A stretch of DNA of 21,529 nt from NCBI GenBank assembly GCA_021163175.1, contig JAGGXG010000084.1:1-21529 (forward strand), written 5' to 3'. Both the position numbers and the translations under genes were made by a program. This DNA is from Thermoplasmata archaeon. Lineage in GTDB: Archaea; Thermoplasmatota; E2; UBA202; JdFR-43. Positions 15,909 through 21,529 of the stretch are shown here, one piece after another; within the stretch, counting starts at the first letter, position 1, and every line of letters starts with the position of its first letter. Under the pieces are notes generated by a model. That model was not told where the DNA came from, searched no databases, and worked only from the letters and a program-made list of their open reading frames with translations.

Positions 15909-15916
15909 TTTATATT
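15909..15916 (+). promoter_or_regulatory. Putative TATA box for malic enzyme
   Basis: TTTATATT is centred about 33 nt upstream of the ATG at 15946, so transcription could begin about 8 nt before the start codon. No Shine-Dalgarno-like sequence is seen in that short leader. Confidence 0.4.
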
Positions 15917-15945
15917 GAATTTGGCATTACTGAATTGGCGATTCC

Positions 15946-17295
15946 ATGGAAAGGAAAGTAAGTGTTGAAGAATTGTTGGCGAAAGCGAGAAAACCTGCTG
16001 AGGAGGCAATGAAGTTGCACCCTTTCTATAAGGGGAAGATACAGGTTTTGCCGAAGTGTGCCATACGTAACATGGATGATTTTGCAATATGGTATACGCC
16101 TGGTGTTGCAGAGCCATGCAAGGATATAGCAAAAAATCCTGATATGGTTTTTGAGCACACAAATAAAGCGAATTTTGTTGCAGTTGCAAGCGATGGAACC
16201 CGTGTCCTCGGCTTGGGGGATATAGGGCCACTAGCAGGCCTGCCAGTAATGGAAGGGAAAGCTTTGCTTTTCAAATATTTGGGGGGCGTGGATGCATTCC
16301 CTATTATGATTGACACCAAGGATCCTGATAAGTTTATAGAGACAGTAAAAATGATTGCTCCCACATTTGGAGGGATAAATCTCGAGGATATAGCATCGCC
16401 GAAATGCTTCTATATCTTGGATGAATTGAGGAAGCAGCTCGACATTCCTGTATGGCATGATGATCAACAGGGAACGGCTGCCATAACGCTTGCTGGCGTG
16501 ATAAATGGCCTCAAAATAGTCGGCAAAAAATTGAATGAGGTAACGTTTGCCATAATAGGGACAGGATCAGCCAACACCTGTTTAATAAGGACGCTAATCA
16601 AAGCTGGAGTGCCTCCTGGCAATATCATTGCTGTCGATTCAAAAGGGATTTTGCATCCAAACAGGGAAGATATAAAGCAGCTAAAAGAAAAAAATCCTTA
16701 CAAATATGATATTGCAATGAAGACGAACAAGGAAGGAAGACAGGGAGGAATAGCTGAAGCTTTGAAGGGTGTAGATGTTGCAATAGCTGCCTCAAAGCCA
16801 GGCCCCGGCACCATCAAGAAAGAATGGGTTGCAGCGATGAATGATGATGCCATAATGTTTGCTGAAGCAAATCCTATTCCCGAGATATGGCCATGGGAAG
16901 CTAAGGAAGCGGGAGTAAGAATTTTTGGGACTGGCAGGAGTGACTTTCCAAATCAGGTTAACAATAGCTTGGGCTTCCCTGGCATTTTCCGTGGCACTTT
17001 GGATGTGAGGGCGAAAACAATAACGGATGAGATGCATATTGCTGCCGCATACGCCATTGCGGAGGTGGCGGAGCAGAAAGGGTTGAGAGAAGATTATATT
17101 GTTCCAACAATGGATGATTGGGAAGTTTTCCCGCATGAAGCTACTGCGGTGGCAATGAAAGCCATAGAACAGGGTGTGGCAAGAATTAAACCAAGCCGCC
17201 AGGAAATATATGAACATGCTGAAGCCATAATAAAGCATGCAAGAGAGATGACAAAAGCATTAATGAAGCATGGATACATCAAAAATCCTCCATGA
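15946..17295 (+). CDS. Malic enzyme (malate dehydrogenase, oxaloacetate-decarboxylating)
   Basis: This 449-residue cytosolic enzyme converts malate to pyruvate and CO2 with reduction of NAD or NADP. The substrate tyrosine Tyr50 lies in YTPGVAEPC. Other landmarks are GDIGPLAGLPVMEGKA with Lys105, metal ligands in NLEDI (Glu147, Asp148) and WHDDQQGTA (Asp172/Asp173), and the nucleotide motif GTGSAN (205-210). The C-terminal segment SDFPNQVNNSLGFPGIFRG is characteristic. It corresponds to the catalytic part of bacterial MaeB-type enzymes without the phosphotransacetylase-like extension. The cofactor cannot be settled by eye. Here it would link dicarboxylates from amino acid catabolism to pyruvate. 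The gene overlaps the DUF167 gene by 26 nt. Confidence 0.93.
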   Translation: MERKVSVEELLAKARKPAEEAMKLHPFYKGKIQVLPKCAIRNMDDFAIWYTPGVAEPCKDIAKNPDMVFEHTNKANFVAVASDGTRVLGLGDIGPLAGLPVMEGKALLFKYLGGVDAFPIMIDTKDPDKFIETVKMIAPTFGGINLEDIASPKCFYILDELRKQLDIPVWHDDQQGTAAITLAGVINGLKIVGKKLNEVTFAIIGTGSANTCLIRTLIKAGVPPGNIIAVDSKGILHPNREDIKQLKEKNPYKYDIAMKTNKEGRQGGIAEALKGVDVAIAASKPGPGTIKKEWVAAMNDDAIMFAEANPIPEIWPWEAKEAGVRIFGTGRSDFPNQVNNSLGFPGIFRGTLDVRAKTITDEMHIAAAYAIAEVAEQKGLREDYIVPTMDDWEVFPHEATAVAMKAIEQGVARIKPSRQEIYEHAEAIIKHAREMTKALMKHGYIKNPP

Positions 17296-17587
17296 AGCAG
17301 TTGAAGAGAGCAAGAATGGATGCATAGTGCATATAAAGGTTAAAATAGGAAAGAGCAGAATATTTCCCTATGCCCTCGACGCATGGCGGCGCCGCATAGA
17401 AATTGAAATAGATGAAGAGCCGAAGAAAGGAAAGGCAAATAAAGAAATTATAAAAACAATGGCGGAATATTTTGGAGTGGATGAGGGAAGCGTGTACATA
17501 ATTTATGGAGAAAAGAGTAAGGAAAAGGGCATTTTTGTTAAAAAAGGCAGGGAAGAAATAATTGAAATGATAAAAAATGGATTATGA
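17270..17587 (+). CDS. DUF167/UPF0235 (YggU-like) protein
   Basis: This 105-residue protein contains the DUF167 core. It has a strand pattern IVHIKVKIGKSRI, then the conserved EEPKKGKANKEIIKTMAEYF segment with the GKAN loop, and a VYIIYGEKSKEKGIFV strand. Members are small alpha/beta proteins found in all domains and have no settled biochemical function. The start at 17270 lies inside the malic enzyme frame, and the end overlaps the Toprim gene by 11 nt, so the three genes form one compact plus-strand unit. Confidence 0.82.
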   Translation: MDTSKILHEAVEESKNGCIVHIKVKIGKSRIFPYALDAWRRRIEIEIDEEPKKGKANKEIIKTMAEYFGVDEGSVYIIYGEKSKEKGIFVKKGREEIIEMIKNGL

Positions 17588-17981
17588 GGCATCGTTGAAA
17601 AAAATAGAGAGTGCAATAGAAGAACTGAAGGAGCTAAACAAAACCATACCTATAATTGTGGAAGGCCCCAAAGATGTTGAAGCTTTGCATAGCCTGGGCA
17701 TCAATGGAAAGATAATAACCATATACAAAGGAATGGAAATTGCAAATTTCTGCGATTTTATTGCAGCAAACTATAAGGAAATCATAATACTGACAGACTG
17801 GGATAAACAGGGATGGCGTTTATGTAAAAAACTGGTTAAAAATTTGAAGGGAAGGACAAAATGCAATACAGACTTCCATAAGCTGTTTGCAGAAAATACC
17901 ATAGTCAAGGATATAGAGGGAATGCCATCCTCAATAGAAAGAATGAAGGAAAAGTTAGGCAATCCCAAATTCCCTCTTTAG
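17577..17981 (+). CDS. Small archaeal Toprim protein (UPF0292 type)
   Basis: This 134-residue protein is built around a Toprim fold. The conserved glutamate is Glu29 in IIVEGPKDVEALHSLG and the acidic DxD pair is Asp74/Asp76 in ILTDWDKQG. Toprim domains bind Mg2+ and act in DnaG-type primases, topoisomerases, RecR, OLD nucleases and the 5S rRNA maturase RNase M5. Stand-alone forms of this length occur in archaea as UPF0292. The EGPKDV start of the domain resembles RNase M5-like proteins, so an RNA or DNA nuclease role is possible but unproven. It is last in the malic enzyme unit and its 3' end overlaps the convergent tgt gene by 27 nt. Confidence 0.82.
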   Translation: MDYEASLKKIESAIEELKELNKTIPIIVEGPKDVEALHSLGINGKIITIYKGMEIANFCDFIAANYKEIIILTDWDKQGWRLCKKLVKNLKGRTKCNTDFHKLFAENTIVKDIEGMPSSIERMKEKLGNPKFPL

Positions 17982-18992
17982 TTTATCCAGGTTGCCATCA
18001 TTTTTTATTTCTTCCCTTATTCTTTCCATGAGACGGTTCATGTAGCGTATGTTATGTATGGTAGCAAGTCGCATTGCAAGCATTTCCTTTTCTTTATACA
18101 AATATGACAGATAATCGAGAGAGAAATTTCTGCATGCATAGCAATCGCATTGTTCGTCGATAACACTTCCTTTTGCCTTCTTCAATTTTATTGGTCCCTT
18201 GCTCGTGTATATTGTTCCATGTCTTGCATTTCTTGTTGGAAATGCACTATCGAAAATGTCCACACCATTTTTTACAGCCTCTATTACATCTTCAGGCGAA
18301 CCAACTCCCATGAGATGGCGAGGTTTTTCTTTTGGTAAATTTTTTGTTGTTAGGGCTACGATATGATGCATTTTTTCTTTTGGTTCCCCTATGCTAAGCC
18401 CTCCAATTGCATATCCAAAGAAATCGAGTTTTTTAATTTCTTCAATGCATTTGAGGCGTAAATCGTCATATATCCCGCCTTGCAATATTGCAAAATTTTT
18501 TTTGCCTTGACTCCTTTTTGCCCATTCTATTGTCCTTTTTACAGCTTTTTTTGCTCTTTTCCCGCTATGAGGATATGGAGGACAGTCATCAAGCATGAAT
18601 ATGAAATCACTTTTCAATGCCTTTTGCACTTCTATACTTTTTTCAGGAGTGAATATTTCTTCCTTTCCATTCCTTTTGAATGCAATGCCGTCATCGCTTA
18701 TCTTTGCTGGAAAATTTTTAATTGACTGAAAGCCTCCACTATCTGTAAATATTATTCCATTCCATTTCATGAAATCATGCAGCCCATTTTTTACCAAATC
18801 GAAAGCTTTCAAATAAATGTGCAATGCATTCACTATTATCACACGAGTGCCAGCATTCCATGCTTCTTCTGGAAGCAAAGTTTTTATGCTCGCCTTTGTT
18901 GCCACTGGAAGAAAAACAGGAGTTTCAACACTAAGGCCATGCGCCTTTAGAATGCCGAGTCTTGCTTTTCCTTCATATTCTAATCTGAACAT
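17955..18992 (-). CDS. tgt: Queuine/preQ1 tRNA-guanine transglycosylase, bacterial type
   Basis: This 345-residue protein matches bacterial TGT in length and motifs, not archaeal TgtA, which has extra C-terminal domains and a PUA domain. Key features are DSGGFQ (Asp84), LDDCPPYP with Asp135 and Cys137, GYAIGGLSIGEP (193-204), the nucleophile Asp248 in FDSAFPTRNARHG, and zinc ligands Cys282, Cys284, Cys287 and His313 (CDCYAC and TIHN). Bacterial TGT swaps G34 of GUN anticodons for preQ1. Cys137 matches the bacterial preQ1-pocket cysteine, and the archaeal D-loop-specific architecture is absent. It overlaps queA by 13 nt and is last of three genes. Its presence beside archaeal genes suggests horizontal transfer. 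Confidence 0.93.
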   Translation of the reverse strand: MFRLEYEGKARLGILKAHGLSVETPVFLPVATKASIKTLLPEEAWNAGTRVIIVNALHIYLKAFDLVKNGLHDFMKWNGIIFTDSGGFQSIKNFPAKISDDGIAFKRNGKEEIFTPEKSIEVQKALKSDFIFMLDDCPPYPHSGKRAKKAVKRTIEWAKRSQGKKNFAILQGGIYDDLRLKCIEEIKKLDFFGYAIGGLSIGEPKEKMHHIVALTTKNLPKEKPRHLMGVGSPEDVIEAVKNGVDIFDSAFPTRNARHGTIYTSKGPIKLKKAKGSVIDEQCDCYACRNFSLDYLSYLYKEKEMLAMRLATIHNIRYMNRLMERIREEIKNDGNLDKLKREFGIA

Positions 18993-19966
18993 TTTGAAAC
19001 CAACATCGCATCTCCAAAGCTGAGGAAGCGATAATCTCTTTTCAAAGCTTCCTCGTAAGCTTTCATTATTCTTTCCCTGCCAGCAAATGCACTAACCAGA
19101 AGCAAGGGTGATGACTTTGGCATATGAAAATTTGTTACCATTGCTTTTACAGGTGATTTGAATTTATAGCCAGGACGAATGAAAATGTCCGTATAGCCAT
19201 GCATTGGTTTAACAATTCCATTGTGCGAGGAGCTTTCCAAAGCCCGCATCACTGTCGTACCAACTGCTATAACGCCAGCTGCACTATTTATTTTTTCAGC
19301 TGCTTCCTCGCTAATATAAAAATATTCCTTTTCCATTTTGTTTTGCTCAATATTCACAGGCAAAAATGTTGCGAGACCAACGTGCAGGGTTATGTAAACA
19401 ATATCAACGCCTTTTCTCTCAATTTTTTTTAATAGCTCATCCGTAAAATGCAGGCCTGCTGTTGGTGCTGCTATCGATCCCTTCTTCCTTGCATAAACAG
19501 TTTGATACCATTCATCGTCGCCAATCTCCTTCTTTATATATGGCGGAGTCGGCATCCTACCAAGCCTTTCCCATTCATCGATGCCAATAGGCAGCTCAAC
19601 GAGGCAGCGGCCGCCCCGCTTGCTTATTATTTTTCCTTTGTAGCCACCAACGCCGCCAACATAAAATTTTGTCCCTTCTCTGACTTTTCCTCCAACGAGG
19701 CATTCATAATATTCGCCCTTCTTTTGAATGAGCAACAATTCAATTTTTCCTCCTGTTTCTTTTCTTCCATATATTCTTGCTTTTATTACCTTGCTGTCAT
19801 TTAAAACGAGAGCATCGCCTTCATTCAAATATTCCAAAATTTCTTTAAAAATTCTATGCTCGATTCCATCGCATTTTAATACCAGAAGCTTACATTCATC
19901 CCTCGGAAAAACTGGCTCCTGGGCAATTCTTTCTCTCGGTAAATTATAATCGAATTCCTCAAGCAT
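18980..19966 (-). CDS. queA: S-adenosylmethionine:tRNA ribosyltransferase-isomerase QueA
   Basis: This 328-residue protein is slightly shorter than E. coli QueA (356). The enzyme transfers and rearranges the ribose of SAM onto preQ1 in tRNA to make epoxyqueuosine, the step after TGT. Recognisable family blocks are FDYNLPRERIAQEP at the N-terminus, LVLNDSKVIKARIYGRK (53-69), GRMPTPPYI, YQTVYARKKGSIAAPTAGLH (154-173), ITLHVGLATFLPV, AVGTTVMRALES, VTNFHMPKSSPLLLVSAFAG (277-296) and a final YRFLSFGDAML. It joins the upstream zinc-ribbon gene through a one-base TAATG overlap and the tgt gene by 13 nt, so both queuosine genes are translationally linked. The reducing enzyme for the last step (QueG or QueH) is not in the window. 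Confidence 0.94.
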   Translation of the reverse strand: MLEEFDYNLPRERIAQEPVFPRDECKLLVLKCDGIEHRIFKEILEYLNEGDALVLNDSKVIKARIYGRKETGGKIELLLIQKKGEYYECLVGGKVREGTKFYVGGVGGYKGKIISKRGGRCLVELPIGIDEWERLGRMPTPPYIKKEIGDDEWYQTVYARKKGSIAAPTAGLHFTDELLKKIERKGVDIVYITLHVGLATFLPVNIEQNKMEKEYFYISEEAAEKINSAAGVIAVGTTVMRALESSSHNGIVKPMHGYTDIFIRPGYKFKSPVKAMVTNFHMPKSSPLLLVSAFAGRERIMKAYEEALKRDYRFLSFGDAMLVSKCSD

Positions 19967-20499
19967 TATTTCTTCTTGAGAAATGGCAATCCCTTTTCAT
20001 TGACTTTAACTTCATATCCAGGTGGCAATGGGACGGGCTTTGCATTTTCCGGCTTTTTCTTGCTGAAGAAATATATCTTCTGCTTTCTATTTCCTCTCAA
20101 AATAACTTCTTTTGTATACAGCGTATATTCTCCATGCCTGTATGGTTCTTCCTCAACTGCTTTCCATTCTGGCAAATCTTCTTCTATTTCAATTTCTCCT
20201 TCCTCTATGTCTCCTGGCTCCAGAATTTCAATCTCCTCCATGGGCTCTTCTTTCTCTTCCACTATTACTTTAACCTTCGGTTTTAACTCTTCTATTTCTC
20301 TTCCTTCTATGGCCTCTATCTCGCCTTCTTTGTAACTCCATCTCGGCGTTACATATTCGGAGGTAACAACTCTGTTGATGCGCCTGCAAATTGTGCAAAA
20401 ATATTTTCTTTCTTCTTCAGGAATCTTCTCCTCACAAATAACGCATGGCATATAGTCAAGCACTTCTCTTAAATGCGTCATTTCAATCTCATTTGGCAT
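19966..20499 (-). CDS. Zinc-ribbon protein with acidic linker, unknown function
   Basis: This 177-residue protein has three parts. The N-terminal zinc ribbon is CVIC-x12-CTIC (Cys19, 22, 35 and 38). A strongly acidic Glu-rich middle runs about 57-118. The basic C-terminal part (about 120-177) contains a YTLYTKEVILRGNRKQKIYF segment and ends in a PLPPGYEV...GLPFLKKK pattern. A similar C-terminal pattern is, from memory, recurrent in small proteins of Thermoplasmatota and other archaea, with no assigned function. It may bind nucleic acid. It heads the operon with queA and tgt, joined by TAATG. The context is suggestive of tRNA or RNA metabolism but does not prove it. Confidence 0.75.
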   Translation of the reverse strand: MPNEIEMTHLREVLDYMPCVICEEKIPEEERKYFCTICRRINRVVTSEYVTPRWSYKEGEIEAIEGREIEELKPKVKVIVEEKEEPMEEIEILEPGDIEEGEIEIEEDLPEWKAVEEEPYRHGEYTLYTKEVILRGNRKQKIYFFSKKKPENAKPVPLPPGYEVKVNEKGLPFLKKK

Positions 20500-20517
20500 T
20501 TTACATATATTATGGCG

Positions 20518-20528
20518 TAATTAAAAAA
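20518..20528 (-). promoter_or_regulatory. Putative TATA box for the zinc-ribbon/queA/tgt operon
   Basis: On the minus strand this reads TTTTTTAATTA, centred about 24 nt upstream of the ATG at 20499. That fits leaderless initiation. The T-run at its start could equally end transcription coming from the transporter genes upstream. The interval 20500-20694 (195 bases) contains no recognised RNA gene. Confidence 0.4.
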
Positions 20529-20694
20529 GGTTTTGATGCAGCTTTCTTTTACATTCATCGAAAATTGCATTACGCAATAATTTTTGCAATGTGATAAGCC
20601 AAAAATGTGTCCAACCGAAAAAGAAGGAATAAATCCAGCATCTTTAACGCCAATTCCAAAATTTTTTCTCAAAGTTCTTTCTATTTTTCCAATA

Positions 20695-20790
20695 TCATTT
20701 TTTTCTCAATGCCCTGGATATGCAGTAAGCTAAGCCTCCATAGAAAATTATACTTCCAATTATTGCCATGACTATTGCTCCTGTTTCCAT
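20695..20790 (-). CDS. MetS-like small subunit of an NSS transporter
   Basis: This 31-codon gene starts at 20790 and stops with TGA at 20695-20697. The protein begins METGAIVMAIIGSIIFYGG and ends in a CISRALRKK tail: one membrane helix with a basic cytoplasmic end. This matches the MetS family of tiny subunits, with an M-x-x-x-A-I-x-M-x-I-x-G start and a (W/Y)GG-x-x-Y-(C/A)-I-x-x-A end, known from the bacterial MetPS methionine/alanine importer. The gene overlaps the transporter's 3' end by 19 nt. It has a strong ribosome-binding sequence, GGGGAGA, just before its ATG within the transporter coding sequence. The position directly after the NSS permease is the usual one for MetS. Confidence 0.75.
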   Translation of the reverse strand: METGAIVMAIIGSIIFYGGLAYCISRALRKK

Positions 20791-21529
20791 TTTCTCCCCA
20801 TCCATATTGAAATGATAATAAGCAGAATAACGAGCAGCAAGCCTGCTGAAATACTCCAAGATGGATACTCTTTGTAGCCATGCGTTGCAAGCTGAATGAA
20901 TGAGGAAAGCAGTATGAATGTTAATGCAGCTGGAGCAAAAAATTTGAGCATGAAATCAAACCATCTTCCAATCTTTATTTCTGAAGAGAAGTTTGCGAAT
21001 CCTCTTATTTTCTCCGCCTTATATATGTATCCAAATAAAATGCACTCGAACAAACCAACTATAACGAGAGCAAAATTTGAAATTGAATAATCGATTATTT
21101 CTATCCAGTACAGGCTATTGCCATATGTAAAAAGCAAGCCTGCAAAAAATCCAATCATGCAAATAAGCAATGTTGCCTTTTCTCTACTCATTCCAAATTT
21201 GGATTTCATCGCTCCACTAATGGATTCAACCATTGAGAAAGCTGAATCAATGCCAAATGTAAGCAATGCAAGGAAGAAAATGACGCCAAAGAAACTTGCA
21301 AATGGAATTTTTGATATGGCAGCAGGATAAGTTATGAAAGCCAAGCCTATGCCACCTCTCGCTATTTCCTGCATTGAAGCATTTGTTGCATAAGAAAGAT
21401 AGCCAAGTATGCTGAAGATGGCGAAGCCAGCAAGGAAGGCGGTGCCTCCATCTGCGAGAGCTGTAATGAATGCATTGTTTGTTATGTCAGAACCTTCTTT
21501 GAGGTGGCTTGCATACAGTATCATTATTC
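20772..21529 (-). CDS. Sodium:neurotransmitter symporter family (NSS) permease, C-terminal half
   Basis: The open frame runs off the window edge; 252 codons are visible, equal to about half of a typical 450-520-residue NSS protein. Using the first visible Met at 21524 as residue 1, residues 19-45 match the family's TM7 region (ITALADGGTAFLAGFAIF then SILGY). Residues 78-105 match TM8 (FGIDSAFSMVES), and further hydrophobic segments follow around 115-135, 140-165, 187-210 and 220-242. NSS proteins carry amino acids into the cell with Na+. An Asp sits where LeuT has Asn286 of the Na1 site and an Ala where LeuT has Glu290. The TM8 text is closer to the GLDSxF form of animal transporters than to the usual bacterial LTSxxS form. 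Substrate is probably an amino acid. Confidence 0.87.
   Translation of the reverse strand, partial: IMILYASHLKEGSDITNNAFITALADGGTAFLAGFAIFSILGYLSYATNASMQEIARGGIGLAFITYPAAISKIPFASFFGVIFFLALLTFGIDSAFSMVESISGAMKSKFGMSREKATLLICMIGFFAGLLFTYGNSLYWIEIIDYSISNFALVIVGLFECILFGYIYKAEKIRGFANFSSEIKIGRWFDFMLKFFAPAALTFILLSSFIQLATHGYKEYPSWSISAGLLLVILLIIISIWMGRKWKQEQ

Noticed and set aside
20478..20672. Possible short minus-strand gene of 64 codons starting at TTG
   Set aside because: The first part (FGIGVKDAGFIPSF) looks somewhat protein-like, but the rest is rich in Cys, Tyr and Phe as in noncoding AT-rich DNA. There is no ATG or ribosome site and no family match. It could be a gene remnant.
20500..20694. 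tRNA, riboswitch (for example preQ1-type) or other structured RNA before the queuosine operon
   Set aside because: I looked for cloverleaf or conserved riboswitch elements and found none. The operon also appears to be transcribed without a leader, leaving no room for a riboswitch.
1..21529. Insertion sequences, integrases or attachment sites that could explain the transfer of tgt and queA
   Set aside because: No transposase or integrase gene and no flanking inverted or direct repeat was recognised anywhere in the window.

Overview
The window is AT-rich, gene-dense archaeal DNA. Archaeal markers are a full-length ArcS (archaeosine synthase), an archaeal A24-type preflagellin/prepilin peptidase, a small UPF0292-type Toprim protein, and TATA-like boxes about 23-26 nt upstream of start codons. 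The mix of a gingipain-like C25 peptidase, PKD/beta-propeller surface protein and NSS transporter would suit a protein-degrading member of the Thermoplasmatota, such as Marine Benthic Group D. That placement is inference from gene content, not a phylogenetic result.

Layout. 1-121 (+): the tail of a probable quinolinate synthase. 118-6664 (-): a tightly packed six-gene run, in transcription order an unknown membrane protein, a metallophosphoesterase, serA, arcS, a surface protein and an SHMT-like enzyme. 6752-11378 (+): a class V aminotransferase, 5-formyl-THF cyclo-ligase, a large propeller/PKD surface protein and a prepilin peptidase, all overlapping or nearly touching. 11346-12616 (-): a response regulator and a small AAA ATPase. 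12663-15783 (-): a C25 peptidase, an unusual HhH-GPD protein and a JAMM protease. 15946-17981 (+): malic enzyme, a DUF167 protein and a Toprim protein. 17955-20499 (-): a zinc-ribbon protein, queA and a bacterial-type tgt. 20695-21529 (-): the C-terminal half of an NSS-family sodium symporter with a 31-residue MetS-like small subunit.

How the genes fit together. SerA, the class V aminotransferase, the SHMT-like enzyme and 5-formyl-THF cyclo-ligase outline serine synthesis and folate-linked C1 metabolism. ArcS modifies G15 in the tRNA D-loop. QueA and the bacterial-type TGT point to queuosine-type chemistry at anticodon position 34. The C25 peptidase, surface proteins and NSS symporter suggest extracellular peptide breakdown and amino acid uptake.

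The best candidate for something unusual is the bacterial-type queuosine pair embedded in an archaeal operon, within 20 kb of the archaeal ArcS. Next come the kinase-less response regulator/AAA pair, the HhH-GPD protein without canonical catalytic residues, and the SHMT homologue with altered folate-site residues. No rRNA, tRNA, CRISPR array or insertion sequence was seen. No gene-free stretch exceeds 300 bases; the longest are 20500-20694 and 15784-15945.
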